Source of the DNA: Lachnospiraceae bacterium A4
GTDB taxonomy: Bacteria > Bacillota > Clostridia > Lachnospirales > Lachnospiraceae
Reading direction: 5' to 3'
NCBI GenBank assembly: GCA_000403215.2
Contig: KE159530.1
Span: 1-64,000 of the forward strand
DNA: 64,000 nucleotides
Shown: piece after piece, positions 54,500-63,171 of the stretch
Position numbering within the stretch: the first letter of the stretch is position 1
Layout of the letters: each line of letters begins with the position of its first letter
Notes under the pieces: model-generated
The model's input: only the letters and a program-made list of their open reading frames with translations
The model's database searches: none
What the model was told of the DNA's origin: nothing
Program-made: the position numbers and the translations under genes

Positions 54500-54993
54500 G
54501 GAGATTGGAAGAAAAAGATGCGGTTTTGATGTTGGAGTGGATGCACGATGCATCGGTCAACTGCTGGTTTCGCTATCCGTTTGCGAATGTGACGCTCGAG
54601 AAGGCAAAGTTTTTTATTAAATACAGCTTTGACGAGGAAAACCAGCATTTTGCGATAACGGATAAGACGGATGAGTATCTGGGAACAATCAGTCTTAAAC
54701 ATATTTCGGAAAAAGATCACAATGCAGAGCTTGTCATTGCGGCGAGAAAGAAAGTATGGGACACAGGACTTGCGGAACACGCAGTGACAGATATCATACG
54801 CTACGCATTTAACGACCTCGGCCTCCACAGGGTATATGTAACAGTACTGGCGGACAATATCGAAGCCAGAAAATTTTATGAGAACTGCGGGTTTGATTTG
54901 GAGGGTGAATTTAGGGAAGCAGCCAGAATACAGGACAGATACCGAAATATGGCATGGTATGCAATGCTGAACTGGAAAGAGAAGAATGTATAA
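54493..54993 (+). CDS. GNAT-family N-acetyltransferase (second copy)
   Basis: A 166-residue paralogue of the protein at 52557, with RRLEEKDAVLMLEWMHD, DLGLHRVYVTVLADNIEARKFYENCGF and YRNMAWYAML shared nearly block by block. The acetyl-CoA loop reads VWDTGLAEHA and lacks the usual Arg/Gln two residues before the first Gly, as in some RimJ-like members. Two N-acyltransferases in one module could add different acyl groups, or one could be in decline. The start codon lies inside the ketoisomerase gene. Confidence 0.86.
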   Translation: MLRRLEEKDAVLMLEWMHDASVNCWFRYPFANVTLEKAKFFIKYSFDEENQHFAITDKTDEYLGTISLKHISEKDHNAELVIAARKKVWDTGLAEHAVTDIIRYAFNDLGLHRVYVTVLADNIEARKFYENCGFDLEGEFREAARIQDRYRNMAWYAMLNWKEKNV

Positions 54994-55025
54994 AAAGTAA
55001 AACCCGCTGAAAGGATAATGTATAG

Positions 55026-56711
55026 ATGGATTCAGGAATGCAAAACAGACAATCAGTCATTGTATTTTCAAAAGGGCGCCCAATGCAGATGCATGCATAT
55101 CTTGAGAGCCTGCTAAAGTTTTCGGACGCGCGGCAGGAAATGGTGACGGTGCTCTACTGTGAGACGGAGGGTATCCGGTACGGGAAACTGATGCAGCAGT
55201 TTCCGCAGGTAACGTGGAGAAAGGAAAATAAGTTTGAGACAGACCTAAAGCAAATCATAGCGGACGCAGGCGAGTATATTATGTTCGGCTGCGATGATGT
55301 CGTGTTTACCCGTCCATTCAGCCTGCAAAAAGCAAGGGAATATTTAGGGGCGCACGAGCAGGTCTTTGGGTACAGCATGCGGCTTGGCGGGAATATCAGA
55401 CCTGTGCCGGAAAACCTTTCAACGGATAAGGCGGTGCTTGAATGGCGGTGGGACTGCCCGCAGCAGCACTACAATTATCCGTGGGAACTGGACTGCACTT
55501 TGTATCGCAAAGAGGACGTTGTGCGGATAACGATGGAGGAAGAGACTGCAATCAAGAATCCGAACTTCTACGAGGCAATGATAACGCCGGACAACCGCAA
55601 AGCGCGCATCACGCGTCCAAATATGGCGTCCAACAGGCAGTCAGGCTGCGCGGTCGTGATAACCGTCAACCGTGTTCAGGAGACGCACCAGAACGGCTTT
55701 GACGACAGTATGCTCACGGACATCTACTCGCTGGACAGGCTCTATAACGACGAGGACAACACACTTGATATCGAAAAAATCGCATCTATGGACAACAGCA
55801 TTATCCATGTGGGTGCAGCGTATTTCATACTGCGCAAGGAAACCAAAGGATACACACAAAGCAGCCTGAAGCTTCAGAAAAAGAAGGCTGCGGAACTGTT
55901 CAACCGACTGACAAGATTTCCCAAGCGCGTGCACAGGCACTTTGAGCGGAAGGATTATGAGAAGGGCAGATACGTTGACCGGATTCGGATACTCAACACG
56001 GACGAGACACTGTCCCTTCTGGAGAAGGAAAAAATAAGTTTCCTTCGGTACGGAGACGGGGAAATTGCCATTATGCAGGGGCACTCCATTCCGTTTCAGG
56101 AGTATGATGCGAGACTGGCAAAACGGCTCAGGAAACTGCTTCGGACAGACATGGACGGGCTGAAAATCGGAATTCCGTATTACTATACGCACCCGGTAAA
56201 GCATTTAAATGATTTTACGTCGAAATTTGCAAAGTCCCTTGCCGTACAGCGCAGATTTTTGTGTAAGAATTGCGACAAGGACATGACCTATATTGACACG
56301 GCAATCACGCAGGTTTACCAGACTTATGAAAAATATGATTTTAAGAAATACTATAAACGGATGCAGAAGCTTCTCGCAGACCGGCATGTCACCATCGTAT
56401 GCGGCGACGGCGTGTTCGACAGGCTCGAGTACAGGGCATATGATGCCTGCAAGTCCGTGGCGTTTGTGACGGCACCAAGCATGAATGCATATACGGATTA
56501 TGACAGGCTGTTTCATGAAGTCCTGAAAACAAGCAAAAAACGGCTGGTGTGCATTGTGCTCGGACCGACTGCAAAGGTGCTTGCCTGCGATTTGCACAAA
56601 AAGGGGTACCAGGCATGGGACATGGGGCATTACTTCAAGGACTACGATGCATACATGCGGAAAAAGCCAAGGACAGCGGCGGAGATTGCGCAGTTTTATA
56701 AGCCGGATTAA
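55026..56711 (+). CDS. Two-domain glycosyltransferase: GT-A-like plus GT-D (DUF1792)
   Basis: A 561-residue soluble protein that seems to join two enzymes. Residues 1-280 form a GT-A-like domain (SVIVFSKGRPMQMHAYLESLL start, metal-type GCDDVVF at 88-94). A basic linker follows. Residues 320-561 are a GT-D domain: SFLRYGDGEIAIM with the RYGDGE site (341-346), VTIVCGDGVFD, and LGPTAKVLACDL (GPTA 513-516) then AWDMGHY, as in SP_1767-type enzymes that act on Ser-rich glycoprotein glycans. AAAGGA precedes the start. Two sequential additions by one protein are likely, though donors are unknown. Confidence 0.83.
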   Translation: MDSGMQNRQSVIVFSKGRPMQMHAYLESLLKFSDARQEMVTVLYCETEGIRYGKLMQQFPQVTWRKENKFETDLKQIIADAGEYIMFGCDDVVFTRPFSLQKAREYLGAHEQVFGYSMRLGGNIRPVPENLSTDKAVLEWRWDCPQQHYNYPWELDCTLYRKEDVVRITMEEETAIKNPNFYEAMITPDNRKARITRPNMASNRQSGCAVVITVNRVQETHQNGFDDSMLTDIYSLDRLYNDEDNTLDIEKIASMDNSIIHVGAAYFILRKETKGYTQSSLKLQKKKAAELFNRLTRFPKRVHRHFERKDYEKGRYVDRIRILNTDETLSLLEKEKISFLRYGDGEIAIMQGHSIPFQEYDARLAKRLRKLLRTDMDGLKIGIPYYYTHPVKHLNDFTSKFAKSLAVQRRFLCKNCDKDMTYIDTAITQVYQTYEKYDFKKYYKRMQKLLADRHVTIVCGDGVFDRLEYRAYDACKSVAFVTAPSMNAYTDYDRLFHEVLKTSKKRLVCIVLGPTAKVLACDLHKKGYQAWDMGHYFKDYDAYMRKKPRTAAEIAQFYKPD

Positions 56712-56761
56712 AAAACGAAAAGAAATTCTATAGGCGTTCCCGGCATGGAAGGATTAAGGCA

Positions 56762-58519
56762 ATGTTAAAAAAAATTAATTATATTCTGGATAGAAAGCAG
56801 AAAATCAATCTGGGCATACTGCTTGTCATCATATTTATTGGTGCGTTCGTGGAGCTTCTGGGTGTGTCCGCGGTCATGCCGTTAATCGATGTAGCCATGG
56901 AGCCGGAGACGATAGGCGAGAAGTGGTATTTTGTGCTGATAGGCAAGTATATGGGGATTACAGATGCAAACCAGATGATTTTATTTCTGGCTGTGCTCCT
57001 GATTATCATTTATATTCTGAAAAATATTTATGTGATGGGGATGTACAGTCTTCAATACCGCTTTGTCTTTAACAACCAGCAGCGCCTGTCCGTCAGGATG
57101 ATGAAAAGCTATATGCAGCAGGACTACCTGTTCCATGTCTCAAAAAACGTGGCGGAGTTCCAGCGCAATATCACAAGCGATGTCAATGGTTTTTTTACGG
57201 TGGCACTCAATGTCCTGCAGTTTCTTGCAGAGTTCAGCGTCAGCACGGTGCTGATTGTATTTTTGCTTGTCCAGGACTGGGTGTCCACGGTTGCAATTGC
57301 AGTGCTGCTGTTCCTGTTTATGGGGATTTTTACCGTATTTTTCAGAAAAGTGCTTGTGAAAATCGGAGAGGAGAGCAGGCAGGCAAACGTACAGGTGACA
57401 AAGTGCCTTTTTCAGGCATTTTCAGGCATAAAAGAGATTAAGGTTGCAAACAAGGAGTCATTTTTTATTATGAACTATGACAAAAACTATAAGGACTGTG
57501 CAAGGGTACAGCGGCAGCAGTCCATCCTGACATATCTGCCAAAGCCTGTCATGGAAACGGTGTGCATATGCAGCCTGATGCTTGCGATGATTATCAAAAT
57601 CGCGGTGGTAAAGAGCGACATCGCCTCGTTTGTCACAACCCTGTCCGTGTTTGCGGTTGCTGCATTCCGTATGCTTCCCTCGTTTAACAAGATAACGGGT
57701 TTTATCAGTGGAATGATGTTCAACAAACCGGCGATTGACTCTGTCTACAGGGACTTGATGGAGATAGAGCAGCTTAAGGAACAGCGGAAAGTGGAGCAGA
57801 CGGACACGGAAAAAGTCTCTTTGACAACAGCAATCGGATTAAAAAACGTTTCATTCCGCTATCCGGAGTCCGATAAGTGGATATTAAAAAATGCGAACCT
57901 CAATATAAGGAAAAATACGTCGGTTGCCCTGATTGGCGCATCAGGGGCGGGCAAGACGACAGCCGCCGACCTGATACTTGGCATTCTGGAACCGCAGGAG
58001 GGCTCTGTCACAATCGATGGTACAGACATTAAGAAATGTATGGCGTCATGGCATGAGAACATCGGCTACATTCCGCAGGCAATCTACCTGATGGATGACA
58101 ACATCCGCGCCAATGTCGCCTTTGGAATCCCGGAGTCGGAAATTGACGATGCAGCCATAGAAAAGGCGCTGCGGGAAGCGCAGCTTGACCAGTTTGTGCA
58201 TGCGCTGCCAGACGGTCTGGACACCATGATTGGCGACCGGGGCGTGAAGCTTTCCGGCGGACAGCGGCAGCGAATCGGTATTGCAAGGGCGCTCTACCGA
58301 AACCCGGATGTGCTGATACTTGACGAGGCAACCTCCGCGCTCGACAACGATACCGAGAAGGAAGTGATGGAGGCGATAGACGGACTACATGGGACAAGGA
58401 CGCTGATAGTGATAGCACATAGATTGAGTACAATTCGGAAATGCGATAAAATATATGAAGTCGGAAATGGCGGATTTACAGAGCGGAACAAGGCGGAGGT
58501 TCTGGGAGGAGGACATTAG
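56762..58519 (+). CDS. ABC exporter, PglK/MsbA-like (second copy)
   Basis: A 585-residue half transporter with about six helices in the first 310 residues and an ATPase domain carrying GASGAGKTT (Walker A), IGYIPQAIYL (Q-loop), LSGGQRQR (signature), LILDEATSALD (Walker B) and IAHRLS (switch His). It matches the transporter at 28764 over its whole length in order and spacing of motifs. It probably flips a second lipid-linked glycan or serves a second glycan type. The last codon overlaps the next GTG start by one base, so the GT2 gene after it is translated in step. Confidence 0.88.
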   Translation: MLKKINYILDRKQKINLGILLVIIFIGAFVELLGVSAVMPLIDVAMEPETIGEKWYFVLIGKYMGITDANQMILFLAVLLIIIYILKNIYVMGMYSLQYRFVFNNQQRLSVRMMKSYMQQDYLFHVSKNVAEFQRNITSDVNGFFTVALNVLQFLAEFSVSTVLIVFLLVQDWVSTVAIAVLLFLFMGIFTVFFRKVLVKIGEESRQANVQVTKCLFQAFSGIKEIKVANKESFFIMNYDKNYKDCARVQRQQSILTYLPKPVMETVCICSLMLAMIIKIAVVKSDIASFVTTLSVFAVAAFRMLPSFNKITGFISGMMFNKPAIDSVYRDLMEIEQLKEQRKVEQTDTEKVSLTTAIGLKNVSFRYPESDKWILKNANLNIRKNTSVALIGASGAGKTTAADLILGILEPQEGSVTIDGTDIKKCMASWHENIGYIPQAIYLMDDNIRANVAFGIPESEIDDAAIEKALREAQLDQFVHALPDGLDTMIGDRGVKLSGGQRQRIGIARALYRNPDVLILDEATSALDNDTEKEVMEAIDGLHGTRTLIVIAHRLSTIRKCDKIYEVGNGGFTERNKAEVLGGGH

Positions 58520-59484
58520 TGGAAGATTTGGTGAGTGTAATCGTACCGGTATATAACTCGGAAAAATATCTGGGGGAATGTGTGGACAGCATCGTGAACC
58601 AGAGCTACCGGAACCTGGAAATCATCCTGGTTGATGACGGTTCCACGGATACAAGCGGCGCCATATGTGACAGGTATGCCCAAAATGACAGCAGGGTACA
58701 TGTGATACACAAGAAAAATGGCGGAAACGGGGATGCCAGAAATGCTGGGCTGAAAATAGCCACAGGGCAGTGGATTACGATGTCTGATAATGATGACATA
58801 TTCCATAAAAGGCAGATAGAAGTGCTTCTTGCGGCAGCAAAGGAAAAAGGTGCAGATATTGCTGTCGGATGGTACAGACCGTTTGCTGTCGGTGAGGTAC
58901 CACAGGATGAAGCGATTGACGACCACTTTTTGGATATGGCGGAGGTAATGAATGACAGTCATCTGTATGATGATGCGTTTCTACAGAAACGCTCCATGAT
59001 TCTGACAGTTCCATGGAGTAAAATTTGCAGGAGAGAGATGTACAATGGTGTGCAGTATCCGGCAAAGAGCAGGCATGACGACACATGGACGACATGGAGG
59101 CTGTATGAAAATGCGAAAAAGGTTGTTTTTCTGCCGATTATATTACATTATTGGCGGGATGACCCCAACTCGTTTGGCAGGCGCAAGTTTGACACGTCGC
59201 ATTTTGACGGCATGGATGCGTACCGGACACAGCTGGAGTACTTCCGCGGGCAGGGCAGACAGCGGTATGTGGAAATTACATTTGCGTCCTATATGGAGAT
59301 GTTTTTCTGGTGCTACAACCGCATGAAAGAGTGCGGAATGGATGTATCGCTGTTAAGACCCTACTGGGAATATATGAAAAAAAATATCGGATGCGTGAAA
59401 CTGACAAAAAGCCTTGGGATAAAGCAGTGGCTTAGATACAGGTATCTGGCATGGTACCGGATTCCACGGCTGATTCTGCATTGA
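58519..59484 (+). CDS. GT2 family glycosyltransferase
   Basis: A 321-residue GT-A enzyme: VSVIVPVYNSEKYLGECVDS, VDDGSTDTSGAICD (38-51), KKNGGNGDARNAGLKIA and MSDNDDIFH for the metal site. The GGAGGAGGA stretch before the GTG start is at good distance. The opening and later WSKICRREMY and KSRHDDTWTTWRL blocks are like those of the GT2 at 25060 (WSKLYKRELV, RNSEDIMYTT). Each of these two GT2 genes lies on the same strand as an ABC exporter, but only this one is directly coupled. Substrate unknown. Confidence 0.88.
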   Translation: MEDLVSVIVPVYNSEKYLGECVDSIVNQSYRNLEIILVDDGSTDTSGAICDRYAQNDSRVHVIHKKNGGNGDARNAGLKIATGQWITMSDNDDIFHKRQIEVLLAAAKEKGADIAVGWYRPFAVGEVPQDEAIDDHFLDMAEVMNDSHLYDDAFLQKRSMILTVPWSKICRREMYNGVQYPAKSRHDDTWTTWRLYENAKKVVFLPIILHYWRDDPNSFGRRKFDTSHFDGMDAYRTQLEYFRGQGRQRYVEITFASYMEMFFWCYNRMKECGMDVSLLRPYWEYMKKNIGCVKLTKSLGIKQWLRYRYLAWYRIPRLILH

Positions 59485-59500
59485 TGCAGGGGGATAGGAA

Positions 59501-60940
59501 ATGAGGATTATGGGGATTCTAAAACAAAAAAAAGGAAATATTCCAATTTGGGGCTGGATAATATTTGGAATGATTCCATTGTTCTTTTTTTGTATATACA
59601 CATATACAGATATCCGGGTAACGACAGAGGATGGAATAGCAGTCTGGTATGCCATTTTTGATGAAAAATCATTAGGTAAGTATTATATGATGCTGTATCC
59701 ATACAGGGACGGCGGATATCCAAGCTACGATTTCTTTATATATTTAATCTTTGCAATATGGGATTTCCCATTATATATTTATGAAAAAATAGCAAAAACA
59801 GGTTTTTCACAAAATTATGTGCTGTTGTTATATGCGAAATCCATCTGTCTGCTTTTTCTGGTACTGTGCGCCAACCAGATTTATAAAATAGTGCATAAAA
59901 TAACAAATGACAAGGAGAAAGCATGGTGGGGCTGCTTCACGTTTGTTTTTTCTGTCACGGTATTTCAGGCAGTGGTTATCATATGCGGATATGATGTCAT
60001 ATCTTTGTTTTTTACCTTGTGCGGCATTCATGCATATTTAGAGGAGAAGGACAAAAAATTTATTTTGTGTTTTTCCTGTGCGATTGCGTGCAAAATGTTT
60101 GCATTGTGGGTATTTATACCATTATTGCTGCTAAAGTATAAGCGGATTTGGAAGGTGGCGGCAGGGTTCCTCGCCGGGGTAGCACTTATGGTTCTTCCTA
60201 AGCTTTATTTTATGTTTTACCAGAAAATAAGTGGACTGAAAATATTGTCAGACAAGGATAGTACGCTTGTTTCTGCCAATGCAGTAAAGTATATCAGTGA
60301 TTATCTCTGGAGTAGTGAGGCGCCAATTGCAACCATATATATTCCATGGCTGTTTTTCTTTACTTTTATTCTCTGGGTATGGTGCTGGTTCAATAAAAAA
60401 AAGCTGTCAGATAAGATGGTTATATATATTTGCCTGATAGGCATGTCCATTTTTATGCTGACCTGCTATACGCATCCACAGTGGATGATATTAATTATGC
60501 CATATATTGCAATACTCGAGTGCAGTGGATGGACAAATTTGCCGGAAAGCCTCTTCTGCGAGGTATGCATGGGTGCAGGACATATTTTATGGATGGTACG
60601 GAATGCACCACAGTGCTATAGCTACAACATTATCAATAACATGCTTCATCTTGAAGAGGGAAACAGGGAGTTCTGGTATACGGGCATATGGCTGTATATC
60701 AGCAAGCTATCTAACATGGTTCATATCAGCATGGACAATATATTCCTTATGTTTCGGAGTATATTTGTGGCTTCGTTTATTCTTCTGCTGATATATGTGT
60801 ATCCCAGGGAAAAACAGCAGGAGTCAGTTGCTGAGTCAAAAGAAGTGAAACGGTTATTTTATCTGAAGGCAATGGTAAGTATGCTTGTTCTGGGGATTCC
60901 CTTACTTGGAGCCATACTTAGAATGATGGGATTACAATGA
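59501..60940 (+). CDS. Multi-spanning GT-C-like membrane protein (paralogue of the gene at 51049)
   Basis: A 479-residue protein with about eleven helices and the conserved SYDFFIYLIFAIWDFPLY block, shared with 51049. It is AT-richer than its paralogue, so the pair did not arise from a recent duplication in place or one copy came from elsewhere. The GGATAGGAA stretch before the ATG serves as ribosome site. It directly precedes the CDP-dideoxyhexose genes and may be the outside transferase for that sugar, which is only positional inference. Confidence 0.6.
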   Translation: MRIMGILKQKKGNIPIWGWIIFGMIPLFFFCIYTYTDIRVTTEDGIAVWYAIFDEKSLGKYYMMLYPYRDGGYPSYDFFIYLIFAIWDFPLYIYEKIAKTGFSQNYVLLLYAKSICLLFLVLCANQIYKIVHKITNDKEKAWWGCFTFVFSVTVFQAVVIICGYDVISLFFTLCGIHAYLEEKDKKFILCFSCAIACKMFALWVFIPLLLLKYKRIWKVAAGFLAGVALMVLPKLYFMFYQKISGLKILSDKDSTLVSANAVKYISDYLWSSEAPIATIYIPWLFFFTFILWVWCWFNKKKLSDKMVIYICLIGMSIFMLTCYTHPQWMILIMPYIAILECSGWTNLPESLFCEVCMGAGHILWMVRNAPQCYSYNIINNMLHLEEGNREFWYTGIWLYISKLSNMVHISMDNIFLMFRSIFVASFILLLIYVYPREKQQESVAESKEVKRLFYLKAMVSMLVLGIPLLGAILRMMGLQ

Positions 60941-60981
60941 TTCATGAGGAAAAATCATTATAGTAGAGGGGAGGACATCCG

Positions 60982-61776
60982 ATGAAGGTAGTAATTCTGG
61001 CGGGAGGCTATGGCACACGTATCAGTGAGGAAAGTCATCTGAAGCCAAAGCCTATGATTGAGATAGGGGACAAGCCTATTTTGTGGCATATTATGAAAGA
61101 GTATTCCTATTATGGATTTCATGAATTTATCATATGCTGCGGGTATAAACAGCACATTATAAAAGAATGGTTTGCAAATTATTATCTGCATAACAGTGAT
61201 GTGACATTTGATTTCACAAAGGATAACCACATGGAAGTGCATTCAAATGTGGCAGAACCATGGAAGGTGACACTGGTTGATACCGGACTGAATACGATGA
61301 CTGGCGGAAGAATCAAGAGAATCCAGCCATATATCGGGGATGAAACCTTTATGCTGACATATGGGGATGCCGTTTCGGATGTCCCGATAAATAAACTGGT
61401 GGAGTTTCATAAGTCCCATGGCAGGATTGCGACGATGACTGCCGTGAATATCGGGCAGCAGTTTGGGATACTGGAAATCGAGCAGGACGGCAGGATTAGC
61501 AGGTTCAGGGAGAAGAGTAAATCTGATGGCGGCGTGATTAATGCAGGATATATGGTTTTAAATCCTGAAATTTTTCATTATATTGAGGGTGACACAACTG
61601 TATTTGAACGGGCGCCAATAGAACATGCTGCTTCAGACGGCCAGCTGATGGCGTATATGCACCACGGATTCTGGAAGTGTATGGATACGCAGAGGGATAA
61701 ACAAAAATTAGAGGAAATGATAGCAGCAGGCGATGCCCCATGGATGGTTTGGGAATCGCAGGCAGACAGAGAATGA
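60982..61776 (+). CDS. rfbF: Glucose-1-phosphate cytidylyltransferase
   Basis: A 264-residue enzyme that joins CTP and glucose-1-phosphate to give CDP-glucose, the first step to CDP-3,6-dideoxyhexoses. VVILAGGYGTRISEESHLKPKPM (in parts, 3-25) holds the nucleotide loop and catalytic Lys, followed by the family's WHIMKEYSYYGF, IICCGYKQHIIKEWF and LTYGDAVSDV (metal Asp) blocks. Length and order fit RfbF throughout. AGGGGAGGA lies before the ATG. The next enzyme in the path, CDP-glucose 4,6-dehydratase (RfbG), is not in the window; RfbH follows. Confidence 0.95.
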   Translation: MKVVILAGGYGTRISEESHLKPKPMIEIGDKPILWHIMKEYSYYGFHEFIICCGYKQHIIKEWFANYYLHNSDVTFDFTKDNHMEVHSNVAEPWKVTLVDTGLNTMTGGRIKRIQPYIGDETFMLTYGDAVSDVPINKLVEFHKSHGRIATMTAVNIGQQFGILEIEQDGRISRFREKSKSDGGVINAGYMVLNPEIFHYIEGDTTVFERAPIEHAASDGQLMAYMHHGFWKCMDTQRDKQKLEEMIAAGDAPWMVWESQADRE

Positions 61777-61781
61777 CACAG

Positions 61782-61833
61782 GTGTTTTTCAGTTCTATTT
61801 GAACCGCGAAGGGCGGAATGGAGGAATAAAATG
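61782..61833 (+). repeat. Repeated hairpin-plus-ribosome-site leader, copy 3
   Basis: The last 52 bases up to and including the rfbH ATG align without gaps to 38455-38506. Shared parts are a T-run, TTTGAACCGCGAA, GGCGG and ATGGAGGA before the start. The hairpin arms are CCGC and GCGG, with loop GAAGG instead of GAAAG. Confidence 0.8.
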
Positions 61834-63171
61834 TTTGAAAATAAAACAGAAATCCAGGCAAGGAAAGAAATTTTGGATATGGTAGCAGAATATTGTGACA
61901 TATATCATAATCAAAAAAAGGACTTTAGGCCGGGTGACCGTATAGCGTATGCATCCAGGGTATATGACCATGAGGAGATGTGTAATCTTGTGGATTCGGC
62001 GCTTGAGTTCTGGCTTACTTCCGGCAGATATACAGAGGAGTTTGAGCGTGCGTTTGCGGATTATCTGGGGGTTCGGCATTGTTCGCTGGTCAATTCCGGT
62101 TCCTCTGCAAATTTAAATGCATTTATCGCGCTGACTTCACCGCTGCTGGGGGAGCGTCAGGTAAAGCGCGGGGATGAGATGATTACCGTCGCGGCAGGGT
62201 TCCCAACGACAGTTACTCCGGCAATCCAGTATGGAGTGGTTCCTGTATTTATCGATGTTACAATACCGCAATACAATATGGACGTGACAATGCTTGAGGA
62301 AGCGTTGTCCGATAAGACGAAGGTTGTCATGGCAGCACATACGCTGGGAAATCCCTTTGATTTGAAAGTAGTGAAAGAATTTTGTGACAAGCACAATTTA
62401 TGGCTGATAGAGGATAACTGCGACGCATTGGGTACAACGTATGTATTGGACGGAGAGGAGCGTTTTACAGGAACAATAGGGGATATCGGAACATCCTCTT
62501 TTTATCCGCCGCATCATATGACAATGGGGGAAGGAGGAGCGGTGTATACAAATAACCCGCTGCTTCACAAAATTATCCGCTCTTTTCGGGACTGGGGGCG
62601 TGACTGTGTATGTCCTTCCGGGAGAGATAATTTCTGCGGTCATAGGTTTGACAGAAAGTTTGGCGAACTGCCATTGGGATATGACCACAAATACGTATAT
62701 TCGCACTTTGGATATAATTTAAAGGCTACGGATATGCAGGCAGCAATTGGCTGTGCGCAGATTAAGAAATTTCCGCAGTTTGTAGAAAAAAGGCGTCACA
62801 ATTTTGGACGTCTGCGGGCAGGGCTTGCAGGGTGTGAAGACAAGCTGATTCTGCCGGAAGCATGTGAAAATGCGAATCCAAGCTGGTTTGGTTTCCTGAT
62901 AACATGCAGAGACGGTGTAAACCGTGATAAACTGGTGTCTTTTATAGAGAACCATGGGATACAGACACGTATGCTGTTTGCAGGAAATCTGACAAAGCAC
63001 CCATGTTTTGACCAGATGCGCGTGTCCGGAGAGGGATACCGCATTGTGGGAAGATTGGATAATACAGACAGGATTATGAAAGATACTTTCTGGGTTGGCG
63101 TTTATCCAGGAATGACTGATGAGATGATTGATTATATGGCGGAAACGATTAGGAAAGGGGCGGAGCAATAG
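61831..63171 (+). CDS. rfbH: CDP-4-keto-6-deoxyglucose 3-dehydrase
   Basis: A 446-residue PMP-dependent iron-sulfur enzyme (RfbH, E1 type) that removes the 3-hydroxyl of CDP-4-keto-6-deoxyglucose with an E3-type reductase. The aminotransferase fold is clear (LVNSGSSANLNAF, IEDNCDALG). The usual PLP Lys is replaced by His in SFYPPHHMTMGEGG (His228/His229), as required for dehydration. The cluster ligands appear as C259-x1-C261-x7-C269 with Cys197 upstream. It lies in the repeated leader context after rfbF. Products such as paratose, abequose, tyvelose or branched sugars depend on genes beyond the edge. Confidence 0.95.
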   Translation: MFENKTEIQARKEILDMVAEYCDIYHNQKKDFRPGDRIAYASRVYDHEEMCNLVDSALEFWLTSGRYTEEFERAFADYLGVRHCSLVNSGSSANLNAFIALTSPLLGERQVKRGDEMITVAAGFPTTVTPAIQYGVVPVFIDVTIPQYNMDVTMLEEALSDKTKVVMAAHTLGNPFDLKVVKEFCDKHNLWLIEDNCDALGTTYVLDGEERFTGTIGDIGTSSFYPPHHMTMGEGGAVYTNNPLLHKIIRSFRDWGRDCVCPSGRDNFCGHRFDRKFGELPLGYDHKYVYSHFGYNLKATDMQAAIGCAQIKKFPQFVEKRRHNFGRLRAGLAGCEDKLILPEACENANPSWFGFLITCRDGVNRDKLVSFIENHGIQTRMLFAGNLTKHPCFDQMRVSGEGYRIVGRLDNTDRIMKDTFWVGVYPGMTDEMIDYMAETIRKGAEQ

